Source: Gloeocapsopsis sp. IPPAS B-1203 (lineage in GTDB: Bacteria; Cyanobacteriota; Cyanobacteriia; Cyanobacteriales; Chroococcidiopsidaceae). From it: a DNA stretch of 64,000 nt. The position numbers were made by a program, and so were the translations under genes. The notes below the pieces were generated by a model. It worked only from the letters and a program-made list of their open reading frames with translations. It was not told the DNA's origin and searched no databases. Shown here one piece after another: positions 1 through 7,447 of this stretch; the first letter of the stretch is position 1; every line of letters begins with the position of its first letter. The stretch covers positions 55,784 through 119,783 of the forward strand of contig NZ_PEIG01000017.1 of NCBI RefSeq assembly GCF_002749975.1, in the 5' to 3' direction.

Positions 1-262
1 ACGAACTTACCAACTTGTTAGCTAATAGCTAAGAACAATAAATAAGTCTTTTCTTAGCAATCAACCATTATTAATTTCAAGAAAATATTCATAACTCAGA
101 TAGAAATGCCATATGTATCTTACTTACTGATATTCAACAAACATACTGTATTTAATCAATTTAATTCATTCGATTGTTTTTTAGTTATTTGTAGAGTTAT
201 TAAATTAGCCAAAACCCCTTTTTTTGCCAATATTGTTTCTCCAAAAAATCATTTAAGCATTG

Positions 263-595
263 TCAAGAAATTATGCATTTTTCAACCAGTAACTGCCCCA
301 ACTGTTTATTTGAGTGGCGTTGTTCAAGTAAAACTTGTTTGAGTTCGTCTAAAGAAATAACTTGCTCTTGAAGAAGTAACTGACCAAGCTTAATATTTTG
401 TTCACCTAAAACTCTATCGAGAGTTTCTTGAGGAATTATGTTTGTTTCTACTAAAATTTGTCCTATTTGTTTTCGTTTTTGGCTTTGTTCAACTAGAACT
501 TTTTCTATTTTTTCTTGAGAAACTAAGCCTTTTCGTACTAGCATTTTGCCTAGTGCTACTTTTTCTACTTTTCTCTCAAAAGTATTAGTAAACAT
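263..595 (-). CDS. Small tandem MshEN (GspE N-terminal-like) repeat protein, stop in fourth repeat
   Basis: The 110-residue protein is almost entirely repeats of the 24-residue MshEN motif (LG..L....., then L...L..Q). Copies lie at residues 14-37, 43-66 and 69-92, with spacers of 5 and 2 residues. A fourth copy starts at 98 and is cut at residue 110 by a TGA. MshEN pairs (24-5-24) form the N-terminal domain of type II secretion/type IV pilus ATPases and in several proteins bind c-di-GMP, so a c-di-GMP or pilus-related role is possible. That is inference: the usual first-position Arg and the central Gly are poorly kept here. Reading through the stop gives 20 more codons to a TAA at 200-202 and completes repeat four exactly, so this may be a recent nonsense mutation. 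No ATPase domain and no neighbour hints at a partner. Confidence 0.72.
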   Translation of the reverse strand: MFTNTFERKVEKVALGKMLVRKGLVSQEKIEKVLVEQSQKRKQIGQILVETNIIPQETLDRVLGEQNIKLGQLLLQEQVISLDELKQVLLEQRHSNKQLGQLLVEKCIIS

Positions 596-964
596 TACTA
601 AACCTTGAATAAATTATGTTTATCTCATTATAGTGGTAACAAATCAATGATTACCTAAAAAAACAGAGTAACATTGACTCATTTTTTATAAACTTTATCA
701 GTTCAAATTAGGCATTTATACAAAAAACCTTTCTAAAAAGGTCTGTATTTATATTATTCCCTTCTTTAAGAATTCTGGGTATAGAAACTGTAAAGACATC
801 AAGAATCTTTAATGTTTAGCTGAAAATTAATGACTAATGATTCAAGTGGCTTACGAGACAAGATACAAGCGATCGCGCTTTCAATAGTAACTAGCTACTC
901 AATATCCATGTTGCCAATTACAAAATTATTTTGAAATGCGATCGCGCCTTCAACTTCAGGTCAT
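596..964. other. AT-rich intergenic region
   Basis: Spacer between two minus-strand genes. It contains the terminator hairpin at 722-742, which would isolate the secreted-protein transcript from the MshEN gene, and two HIP1-like GCGATCGC sites near 870 and 940. The second is followed by a CTTCA.CTTCAGGT stretch related to repeats near 56940 and 57660. No coding potential was seen. Confidence 0.5.
722..742 (-). terminator. Rho-independent-type terminator
   Basis: On the minus strand a 6-bp stem (ACCTTT/AAAGGT) is followed by a run of six T. It lies about 220 bases downstream of the secreted-protein gene ending at 965 and in its orientation, so it is the likely end of that transcript. The distance from the stop codon lowers certainty. 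Confidence 0.45.
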
Positions 965-1471
965 CTACTTCTTCGGAGCCTGCGGACGATAATTACCGCT
1001 AGTAGATACTTGTCTTGCTGGCTTTTTAGCACTTTGCTGCTGATAAAAATCGAGTACCGTTTGCACATAAGTAGCTGTAGAACTACTACTACAACCGCTT
1101 GTGCTTCCTGTCATCCACCAACAGGCAGTACGACGTATTGCTGTTATTTCGTTGTTGCTACTCGCTGCGTACTGCTTTTGTAACTCTCGGCGTGTAATAC
1201 AAGAAACGATTTCTCTTGCTTTAGCGGGGCTAGCTTCAAGTTCTTGCGGTGTGAGTTCTCTGCCGATACATTGTTTAGACCAACTTGGTATAATTCCTGG
1301 CGTAATTTGCCATGCACTATAAAGCCCATCATTTGTCTTACCAGTTTTAGGCGCAGCTAGCCGTAATGCTTCCACCATGGCTTCAACTTGTGTATTAGTC
1401 ACTTGTTGTGCTTGAACTGGTAGTGTCCACAGTCCTAAACTCACAATTATTCCACCAAGCAGTACACGCAT
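965..1471 (-). CDS. Secreted hypothetical protein
   Basis: The 168-residue protein begins with a signal peptide (charged start, hydrophobic residues 5-17, then VQA-Q as probable cleavage near residue 21), so it is exported to the periplasm or outside. The mature part holds several cysteines, including a C-WW-TG segment and a CSSSS stretch, and ends in a basic, proline-containing tail. A good ribosome binding site (AGAGGAG) sits four bases before the ATG. I do not recognise a named domain; the protein looks like a cyanobacterial lineage protein of unknown function. No operon partner: tRNA-Leu and a structured spacer lie upstream, a terminator downstream. Confidence 0.7.
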   Translation of the reverse strand: MRVLLGGIIVSLGLWTLPVQAQQVTNTQVEAMVEALRLAAPKTGKTNDGLYSAWQITPGIIPSWSKQCIGRELTPQELEASPAKAREIVSCITRRELQKQYAASSNNEITAIRRTACWWMTGSTSGCSSSSTATYVQTVLDFYQQQSAKKPARQVSTSGNYRPQAPKK

Positions 1472-1560
1472 GATTCTCCTCTGGCACTCTGAAATTAAAA
1501 AGCAATCAGGTAGGTAATTCTAGCATTGTCTAGAGTCAACTTAGCCACTTGGTATTACCC

Positions 1561-1810
1561 AAAAGGAGCGAGGAGCGATTTCTTTGCAGCGGGACGAAGT
1601 CCGGAGCGAGAGAAAAAGCTTCAGTTGGAGATCAAAAGCCCCCTCTCTTGAAAACTCCCGCATCGTGACGGGAACCGCCCGCCGCAGGATGCCCAAAGGG
1701 CTGTAGACACGGGGTTTTCGCTAAATTTAATTAAATTATGTTGAGGACGTTGTGACTCCCCCGCCTCCGCACCTTGTCGTCCGTGGGATTGCTGGCAACA
1801 AGACATAATC
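1561..1810. other. GC-rich spacer with hairpins, possible structured RNA
   Basis: This 250-bp segment between the secreted-protein gene and tRNA-Leu is far more GC-rich than its flanks and has no convincing gene. It can form TCCCG/CGGGA (1656-1660 with 1669-1673), GCCC/GGGC (1691-1694 with 1698-1701), and a nested pair in which ATTATGT/ACATAAT (1735-1741 with 1803-1809) encloses GGACG/CGTCC (1745-1749 with 1778-1782). The stems are short and I could not compute folding. It could be a non-coding RNA on either strand, a leader or processing region before the tRNA, or an eroded repeat. The only longer open frame, on the minus strand, has odd composition and no recognisable domain. Confidence 0.35.
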
Positions 1811-1990
1811 AGTCAATATTTCAATCTTCTGCTTTTAAGTAATCGAGATTTAATCAACTTTCCCAGCGTATCCAGCATACAGCCTTGTCAGATGTAGCTT
1901 GTTTAGTGGCTACGCAAAAATTCAACTTTATAGCCATCGCTCAATCTAATGCATTTGCAATAATATCTGCTATGATGTTAAAGCTGACAA

Positions 1991-2072
1991 GCGGATGTGG
2001 CGGAATTGGCAGACGCGCTAGATTTAGGTTCTAGTTCCGAGAGGAGTGGAGGTTCAAGTCCTCTCATCCGCA
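1991..2072 (+). tRNA. tRNA-Leu (anticodon UAG)
   Basis: An 82-nt class II tRNA. The 7-bp acceptor stem is GCGGATG/CATCCGC with discriminator A at 2072. The anticodon stem is CTAGA/TCTAG with loop TTTAGGT, giving anticodon UAG for CUN leucine codons. A long variable arm, expected for tRNA-Leu, precedes the T arm (GGAGG-TTCAAGT-CCTCT). The 3' CCA is not encoded and must be added. A TATGAT at 1971-1976 is well placed as a -10 box; no convincing -35 is visible. Confidence 0.96.
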
Positions 2073-2251
2073 TATAAACTAAAATAGCTGAAATGGTTAT
2101 TTCGCAAGTTAGTCTGTAACTTTAGGCAAATTTTCTCTACGTAGGAATTTCTCTAGAGAGATACTTTAATATGAAAAGAATCAGTCTTAACTAGAGTGTT
2201 AAAAACAGGGAGCATCACAGATCCCAAAGCCCAAACTCCAAATTGGATAAG

Positions 2252-4240
2252 ATGTTAGGCAAGCTAATACGCGATCGCTATCAGATTGTTCAAGTCCTCA
2301 ACACAGAAGGCTTCTGTCACACATACCTTGCCAAAGATACTCATCAACATCACCCAACAACTTGTATTGTTAAACATTTTCAGGCTGTCAGTGACCATCC
2401 TGAGTCTTTAGCCACTCTTAGAGGATTGTTCATTAGAGAAGTAGAAGCCCTAAAAAAACTGGGTGACTACGACCGAATTCCTCAACTTTTGTGTAATTTT
2501 GAAGAAAATCAAGAGTTTTACCTCATACAAGAATTCATTGCGGGAAATCCATTAAGTACAGAACTAGAACCTGGACAGAAATGGAGTGAAAGCCAAGTTA
2601 TTCAGCTACTGCAAGAAGTATTGCCGATTTTAGAGTTTATTCACAGCCACGGGCTGATTCATCGCAACATTCAACCTAAAAATATCATTAGAAGACAACA
2701 TGACGATCGCCTAATATTAGTAGATTTTAGTTCTGTAAAACAAGCTTGGACACGAGTCGTTACTAATCAGGGCAAAACTAGTTCTAACTATTTTCTCAGC
2801 GGACCTGCAACAATTGCTATCGGCACAGCAGGCTATATGCCAACCGAACAAGCCCAAGGAAAACCACGTCCAAACAGCGATATTTACGCGCTTGGGATAA
2901 TTGGAATTCAAGCTTTAACAGGTTTAAACCCCACACAATTTACACAAAACTTTGAAACAGGAGAAATTAACTGGCAAGATCATTGTCCTCAGGTTAGCCC
3001 AGAGCTTGCTAATGTGTTAAATAACGCAATCTGCTATCACTACAGAGATCGATACCAAAGCGCAACTGAAGCACTGCAAGCAATACAACCTTTAGTTATG
3101 AAGCAGTTACTTTCTCCAACAGTTATCAGTCAGAAAACTCCGACATCAAATTCAGATACAACTTATTTAGATAAAGACTTAAAACAGCAAGGAGACAAAC
3201 GCGATCTCACTTTTCCGAGTAAATCTACACTACTTTTTGGAAGTTTAATTGGTAGTGTGGCTGCTGTTTTGATTATTGGTGGTAACTACTATTTCACGCG
3301 ATCGCTACAGCGTACTCCAGAAATACGACCTTCTGTTTCGCCTTCCCCAACTACGCTGAACAAGATTGTATTAGATAAAACACTCTCAGGACATTCTGAT
3401 ACTGTCTGGTCGGTGGCGGTAAGACCAAATAGCCAGAATATCTTAAGTGGTAGTAGCGATCGCACAATTAAACTGTGGGATTTTAGCAGTGGTAAACTAC
3501 TGCGGACTTTTTCTCGACATTCTGGTACAGTTTGGTCAGTTGCTGTTAGTCCTGATGGGCAAAGCTTTGCTAGTAGTAGCAGTGACAACACCGCAGATGT
3601 TTGGGATTTAACAACAGGAAAATTTTTATGTACGCTTGCTGGACATTCTGGTATAGTTTGGTCTACTGCTTTTAGTCCAGACAGTGAAACTCTGGCGACT
3701 GGTAGTGACGATCGCACAATTCGGCTGTGGAGTATGACTACAGGAAAAGAATTTCGTCAGTTATCAGGACATTCTGATGCAGTAAGAGCGATCGCCTTTA
3801 GTCCTGATGGGCAATATTTAGTCAGTGGAAGTAGTGATACGACAATTAAAGTTTGGGACTTCCGTAGTGGAAAAGTTTTAAGAACACTGCAAGGACATAG
3901 CGATCGCATTCTCACTGTTGCAATTAGTCCAGATAATCAATTACTCGTCAGCGGTAGTGTAGATAAAACAATCAGAATTTGGCAACTTAGCAGTGGAAAA
4001 TTATTACGCACTTTGTCTGGAAATCCTCATTGGGTAAATACCGTTGCTATCAGTCCTGATGGTAACTTGCTTGCAAGTGGTATTGGTAAAAAATTAGAAG
4101 TTTGGAATCTCAATACTGGCGAGAAGAGATATATACCCTTTCAAGAAGCAAGTGACATTACTTCTATTTTTTTCAGCACAGATAGTAAAAATATTATTAG
4201 TAGTAGTAGAGATAATTCAATCAAGATTTTGCGATTATAA
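2252..4240 (+). CDS. Serine/threonine kinase-like (probable pseudokinase) protein with seven WD40 repeats
   Basis: A protein of 662 residues: Pkn2-type kinase fold (about 1-275), a transmembrane helix (about 325-347), and seven WD40 repeats to the C terminus (a predicted propeller). The ATP-site lysine is kept (IVKHF, K41), but the catalytic loop reads HRNIQPKN instead of HRDIKPxN, so the catalytic Asp (N139) and following Lys (Q141) are changed, and DFG is DFS (158-160). From family knowledge this combination should abolish phosphotransfer, so a scaffold or nucleotide-gated sensor is more likely than an active kinase. I chose ATG 2252, matching the usual MLGKLxRDRYxI start, over an in-frame TTG nine bases upstream. 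The WD40 part lies beyond the helix, on the other side of the membrane. Confidence 0.88.
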   Translation: MLGKLIRDRYQIVQVLNTEGFCHTYLAKDTHQHHPTTCIVKHFQAVSDHPESLATLRGLFIREVEALKKLGDYDRIPQLLCNFEENQEFYLIQEFIAGNPLSTELEPGQKWSESQVIQLLQEVLPILEFIHSHGLIHRNIQPKNIIRRQHDDRLILVDFSSVKQAWTRVVTNQGKTSSNYFLSGPATIAIGTAGYMPTEQAQGKPRPNSDIYALGIIGIQALTGLNPTQFTQNFETGEINWQDHCPQVSPELANVLNNAICYHYRDRYQSATEALQAIQPLVMKQLLSPTVISQKTPTSNSDTTYLDKDLKQQGDKRDLTFPSKSTLLFGSLIGSVAAVLIIGGNYYFTRSLQRTPEIRPSVSPSPTTLNKIVLDKTLSGHSDTVWSVAVRPNSQNILSGSSDRTIKLWDFSSGKLLRTFSRHSGTVWSVAVSPDGQSFASSSSDNTADVWDLTTGKFLCTLAGHSGIVWSTAFSPDSETLATGSDDRTIRLWSMTTGKEFRQLSGHSDAVRAIAFSPDGQYLVSGSSDTTIKVWDFRSGKVLRTLQGHSDRILTVAISPDNQLLVSGSVDKTIRIWQLSSGKLLRTLSGNPHWVNTVAISPDGNLLASGIGKKLEVWNLNTGEKRYIPFQEASDITSIFFSTDSKNIISSSRDNSIKILRL

Positions 4241-4250
4241 AAACAGCCTA

Positions 4251-4460
4251 TCACGGCTTTGACTCATTACGAAAACGCTTAGTAAATTCAGGATAATTTT
4301 CTAAATCTTGCAATGACTCCAATGGTAGCATCTCAATCCAGTTTCCTTCTACATGGAGTTTGTCTATATAAGTATAAAAAGCCTCTTGATCGTCTCGATG
4401 TGTAAGAACATAATCGTGCAATTCTTTTTGAGACATAGCTTGAAAGTTAAGTTTACTCAT
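4251..4460 (-). CDS. DUF6887 family small protein
   Basis: A 69-residue acidic, helical protein with the pattern MSQKELHDYVLTHRDDQEAF typical of the small cyanobacterial DUF6887 family; function unknown. The start ATG overlaps the stop of the upstream gene as ATGA, which fixes the start at 4460 rather than an earlier in-frame codon and implies translational coupling. Families DUF6887 and DUF6888 are usually found side by side, as here. A weak hairpin (AGCC/GGCT followed by GTTTTT on the minus strand) overlaps its stop codon and could end the transcript. A toxin-antitoxin role is tempting from size and arrangement but unsupported. Confidence 0.75.
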   Translation of the reverse strand: MSKLNFQAMSQKELHDYVLTHRDDQEAFYTYIDKLHVEGNWIEMLPLESLQDLENYPEFTKRFRNESKP

Positions 4461-4633
4461 GCAATGTATCTCCATCTGCCGTTTGCATATATTTCTATGA
4501 TATTTTCTTCTCTTGCTAAGCGAAAGATGTTTCCTGTACGTTCATCCATGCGAACGATGTTGATAGGTAAGTAAAGCTTAGTGAAGCAGCAGCACAATAC
4601 ATAACACTGCGTTTTTTGCTCCAGTGTAGGGAT
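4457..4633 (-). CDS. DUF6888 family small protein, apparent ATC start
   Basis: A 58-codon frame ends in LPINIVRMDERTGNIF and GRWRYIA, the signature of the DUF6888 family that partners DUF6887. It stops in TGA overlapping the next ATG. No ATG, GTG or TTG lies where family members begin (xPTLEQ...). That position is ATC (4633-4631), preceded at 8 bases by a strong GAGGAG. Either ATC is used as a rare initiator, the start has mutated from ATG, or translation begins at an internal TTG and yields a shorter protein. The frame is open from an in-frame TGA just upstream. Without the standard-start rule this gene is missed. Confidence 0.68.
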   Translation of the reverse strand: MPTLEQKTQCYVLCCCFTKLYLPINIVRMDERTGNIFRLAREENIIEIYANGRWRYIA

Positions 4634-4669
4634 ACCCTGAACTCCTCAATCTTCTTCAATATTCCGTGA

Positions 4670-5329
4670 TTATCGCACACCTGCCAAGATGAATGCGATC
4701 GCCTCTTGAGTATGTTTTTCCAACATTGCTTTACTGAAAACCCGTTTACCTTGAGGATGTTGTTGAATATTTCCCGCACCAATGAAATAAAATAAGCAAC
4801 TTCCCATAATATTAATTGCTGAGATAAAAGGATCGATTTGACGAAATACTCCCGCTGTAACTCCGCGATCTAAGATATTTACCAAAGTTGTATCAATGCT
4901 TAAAGAACTACTGCGCTTATAGTATTTCCCTTGATTTTGTACAGCTTCATGAAACATGATTGTTGGTAATTTTGGGTTGCGTGCGACACAATCAAGCAAT
5001 GCTGTCAAAAACTTCTCTAATGCTGCTTCAGGAGATAGCGCTTCTAAATTCAATTGTTGAGTAACTTGTAAAAGTTCTGCGTGCGATCGCTCCAACACTG
5101 CTTGATACAAACCCTCTTTGTCTTTGAAATAATAATAAATCATCGACTTTGCCACACCTGTTTTTGCGGCGATCGCCTCAGTTCTCGCAGCCATTAACCC
5201 ATGTTGGGCAAACTCTGCTTCTGCTGCTGTCAAAATAACGGCTTGAGTTGCTTCAGCATCTCGACACTTCTTAACCCTCTGTACTTTTTCAGATTTTGCT
5301 GGACGCACCACAGTTGTTTTAAGAATCAA
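4670..5329 (-). CDS. TetR/AcrR family transcriptional regulator
   Basis: A 219-residue regulator. The helix-turn-helix spans about residues 26-75 (AVILTAAEAEFAQHGLMAAR..AIAAKTGVAKSMIYYYFKDKEGL), followed by an all-helical ligand and dimer domain. It is transcribed divergently from the flavin monooxygenase, with two near-identical imperfect palindromes between them, the standard arrangement for a repressor controlling itself and its neighbour. The ligand cannot be told from sequence; an aromatic or phenolic compound would fit the neighbour. No ATG is available. TTG 5329 is the longest start, and GTG codons 18-21 bases downstream are alternatives. Confidence 0.85.
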   Translation of the reverse strand: MILKTTVVRPAKSEKVQRVKKCRDAEATQAVILTAAEAEFAQHGLMAARTEAIAAKTGVAKSMIYYYFKDKEGLYQAVLERSHAELLQVTQQLNLEALSPEAALEKFLTALLDCVARNPKLPTIMFHEAVQNQGKYYKRSSSLSIDTTLVNILDRGVTAGVFRQIDPFISAINIMGSCLFYFIGAGNIQQHPQGKRVFSKAMLEKHTQEAIAFILAGVR

Positions 5330-5353
5330 TAGCAGTGGTTAGTATAACGTTTA

Positions 5354-5373
5354 TCGACCGAACAGTCAGTTGA
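5354..5373. promoter_or_regulatory. Probable TetR operator 1
   Basis: TCGACCGAACAGTCAGTTGA, an imperfect palindrome (TCGACNGA / GTCAGTTGA arms) that recurs at 5408-5427. It lies just upstream of the tetR start, where a bound repressor would block tetR transcription. Confidence 0.6.
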
Positions 5374-5407
5374 CAAAGACAAAGTTAACTTATTTAATTA
5401 AAATTAA

Positions 5408-5427
5408 TCGACAGACTTGTCAGTTGA
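5408..5427. promoter_or_regulatory. Probable TetR operator 2
   Basis: TCGACAGACTTGTCAGTTGA, matching operator 1 at 16 of 20 positions and the better palindrome (TCGACAGAC/GTCAGTTGA). The two sites start 54 bp apart, close to five helical turns, so two dimers would sit on the same DNA face. It ends 28 bp before the monooxygenase start codon. Confidence 0.62.
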
Positions 5428-5454
5428 TAAAAATCCTAGAAGGAGCTAAACAAA

Positions 5455-6588
5455 ATGCATGCGGCAAAAATAATTATCATTGGTGGTGGAATTGGTGGTG
5501 CAGCAACAGCATTAGCTTTACATCGTGCGGGCTTTGATTTCACAGTTTATGAACGATCGCAACAATTACGCGAGGTTGGGGCTGGGATTGCACTCTGGGC
5601 AAATGCAACACATATCTTGCAGAATTTAGGTTTACTGAATAATGCAATGCAAGTTGGTTGTCTTACCACAAATTATCAATTCAACTCGCAACACGGTAAG
5701 GAGTTAGTCAACATTGCTGTAGATAATTTTGAGTTACCCGTTATCGGAATTCATCGCGCCGAATTACATCAGTTACTATGGCAGAATGTTCCGCGTGAAA
5801 AGTTCATTTTAGGAGAAACCTTTGAGCGATTTGAACGTAGTGAAAGCGAAGTTTGTGCTTACTTTAAGTCAGGTTTGAGTGTTACCGGAGATGCTTTGAT
5901 TGGTGCGGATGGTTTGCGATCGCGAGTGCGAACATCACTGCTAGGCGATCAACCGCTAACGTACCGTAACTTTAAAACTTGGCGTGGTTTGACCGATTAT
6001 ATTCCGAGTAGATATCGCCCTGGCTACATTCAGGAGTTTTTAGGGCGTGGTAAAGGTTTTGGGTTTATGATGCTAGGCAAAGGAAAAATGTATTGGTACG
6101 CCGCAGCTTACGCCCCAGAAGCCCAACCGGATGCGGCGATCGGTCGTAAACAAGAATTAGAAAGAATGTATCAAGACTGGTTTCCATCGATTCCTGAATT
6201 GATTGCTGCCACAGAAGAAGCTAACATTTTGACAACGGATCTTTATGATCGTCCCCCAATCCAACCGTGGAGTCAGCAAAATATAACATTACTTGGTGAT
6301 GCTGCGCACCCCATGCTACCTACAATGGGACAAGGAGCTTGTACTGCTTTAGAGGATGCGTATGTCATTGCCAAATGCTTGCAAGCATCAGATCCAATAA
6401 CTGCTTTCCAAAATTATGAATCCTTACGATTTGAGCGCACTAAGGCGATCGTTGTGCAGTCTTTACGCTCAAGCAAAATGGGTGAATTAACACATCCTTT
6501 AGCTGTAGGCTTTCGCAATACTTTTATGAAAGTTATGAGTTCAGCAATTAGTAACAGCTTCCAGTCACTTCATGCTTACAGAGCTTAG
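5455..6588 (+). CDS. FAD-dependent aromatic-type monooxygenase
   Basis: A 377-residue group A flavoprotein monooxygenase (salicylate hydroxylase/3-hydroxybenzoate 6-hydroxylase-like). Visible are the FAD Rossmann motif ([17 protein letters not shown], about residues 9-25), the DG motif ([11 protein letters not shown], about 147-157) and the GD motif ([16 protein letters not shown], about 281-296). Such enzymes hydroxylate aromatic rings using NAD(P)H and O2. The substrate is not predictable. AAGGAGCTAAACAAAATG gives a strong ribosome site and a clear start. It is divergent from tetR with two operators, so expression is probably induced by the substrate or a related molecule. A convergent ABM-domain gene overlaps its 3' end by four bases. 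Confidence 0.88.
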   Translation: MHAAKIIIIGGGIGGAATALALHRAGFDFTVYERSQQLREVGAGIALWANATHILQNLGLLNNAMQVGCLTTNYQFNSQHGKELVNIAVDNFELPVIGIHRAELHQLLWQNVPREKFILGETFERFERSESEVCAYFKSGLSVTGDALIGADGLRSRVRTSLLGDQPLTYRNFKTWRGLTDYIPSRYRPGYIQEFLGRGKGFGFMMLGKGKMYWYAAAYAPEAQPDAAIGRKQELERMYQDWFPSIPELIAATEEANILTTDLYDRPPIQPWSQQNITLLGDAAHPMLPTMGQGACTALEDAYVIAKCLQASDPITAFQNYESLRFERTKAIVVQSLRSSKMGELTHPLAVGFRNTFMKVMSSAISNSFQSLHAYRA

Positions 6589-6884
6589 ATATTATTCAAT
6601 ACGGTTTCATAATGTTCTACCGTTGGAAACGGCTCATAGAAATGATGCAATAGAGAACGCCACTCTTGATACTCTGGAGATTGTCGAAATCCAACTATAT
6701 GATCTTCTAACTTTTGCCAGCGTACAAGCAATATATATCTATTTGTAGTTTCTAAGCAACGTTGCAGTTCATGAGAACTGTATCCAGGCATAGAAGCAAT
6801 GATAGTTGAAGCAGTTTTGAAAGCAGTTTCAAATTCAACAGCCAAACCAGGCTTAATGTCGAGAATTGCAACTTCTAGTATCAC
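6585..6884 (-). CDS. Antibiotic biosynthesis monooxygenase (ABM) domain protein
   Basis: A 99-residue ferredoxin-like alpha+beta barrel protein of the ABM/quinol monooxygenase type: KPG near the start, [28 protein letters not shown], then [10 protein letters not shown], all in family positions. Members are small cofactor-free oxygenases or haem-handling proteins, usually dimers. It is convergent with the flavin monooxygenase (4-bp overlap), so a shared pathway is possible but they are not co-transcribed. Confidence 0.82.
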   Translation of the reverse strand: MILEVAILDIKPGLAVEFETAFKTASTIIASMPGYSSHELQRCLETTNRYILLVRWQKLEDHIVGFRQSPEYQEWRSLLHHFYEPFPTVEHYETVLNNI

Positions 6885-6953
6885 AGGTTGGAATCCTAAC
6901 TCAACATCGATTGCGACTTCTCTTAAAGTACTACCATTACTAATAAACTTCAG

Positions 6954-7100
6954 CTAACTTGAGCCTAGATGCTGGTAAAGCTTCAAGTACTGTGCCCCAC
7001 GCATAGCTTGAGGGTTTTGATACCAATCATGTTTGCCACCGTGACGGATGAAAACACAACCCATTTCCTCAATCTTCTTAATTAAGTCTCTGCGCTTCAC
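6954..7100 (-). CDS. hicA: HicA-family toxin with truncated/altered C terminus
   Basis: The GTG start (7100-7098) overlaps the hicB stop as GTGA. The first 31 residues (RRDLIKKIEEMGCVFIRHGG.HDWYQNPQ) match HicA mRNA-interferase toxins, including the active-site GGKH histidine. After NPQ the frame ends in an unrelated 17-residue tail; the usual PVPRH..I segment is missing and the product is 48 residues against about 60-75. In the +1 frame a segment [13 protein letters not shown] leads to a stop at 6940-6942 and loosely resembles the expected tail, so a frameshift is likely. The toxin is probably inactive. Confidence 0.62.
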   Translation of the reverse strand: MKRRDLIKKIEEMGCVFIRHGGKHDWYQNPQAMRGAQYLKLYQHLGSS

Positions 7101-7285
7101 AGCACTGCAAGTTCTGCAACTTTACGAACATTTGGAATAGTGCCACTTGTTAACTCATTGTAAATATCGAGCAGATTGTCTCTTAATTCCTCTTCCGTCT
7201 CGCCTTGAGTCCAATAGTCAGGATATTCTTCGAGAAAGCCTAACCACATATCATCATCTTGCCAATAAATGTACCTCTGTTTCAT
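7097..7285 (-). CDS. hicB: HicB-like antitoxin
   Basis: A 62-residue protein with the partial RNase H-like HicB fold: WLGFLEEYPDYWTQGETEEELRDNLLDIY, the pattern of a degraded-active-site antitoxin. It is the first gene of the pair and is translationally coupled to hicA. A ribosome site (AGAGGTG) precedes the ATG. There is no separate DNA-binding domain, as in many short cyanobacterial HicB proteins. The antitoxin frame is intact while its toxin is damaged, a common end stage of toxin-antitoxin decay. Confidence 0.8.
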   Translation of the reverse strand: MKQRYIYWQDDDMWLGFLEEYPDYWTQGETEEELRDNLLDIYNELTSGTIPNVRKVAELAVL

Positions 7286-7340
7286 CTGGCACCTCTTTTT
7301 GAACTAAGAAGTAAGTCAACTGAAGTAAATATTCTTAAGT

Positions 7341-7366
7341 TAAGGCAGGTAAGATGCCTACCCCAC
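7341..7366. repeat. Small hairpin repeat (AGGCA/TGCCT)
   Basis: TAAGGCAGGTAAGATGCCTACCCCAC is a short inverted repeat (AGGCA 7343-7347, TGCCT 7355-7359) of the kind dispersed in cyanobacterial spacers. It lies between the 3' end of the hlyD gene and hicB and may act as a weak transcription barrier. No long T run follows. Confidence 0.4.
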
Positions 7367-7447
7367 ATTTAGTGTTTGATCTAATGCACTTACTTAAATT
7401 GTTTGAGTATCAAAAAGTAACTGCTATTGCTTGATATATAGATACAT

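Noticed and set aside
263..265. TGA in the MshEN gene as selenocysteine
   Set aside because: No SECIS-like hairpin was seen after the codon and the family has no redox role; a nonsense mutation is simpler.
106..342. Open frame of 78 codons on the plus strand
   Set aside because: It is antisense to the MshEN repeat gene and has no ribosome site or domain.
1621..1806. Open frame of 61 codons on the minus strand in the GC-rich spacer
   Set aside because: Odd composition, no domain, and the segment is better explained as a structured or repeat region.
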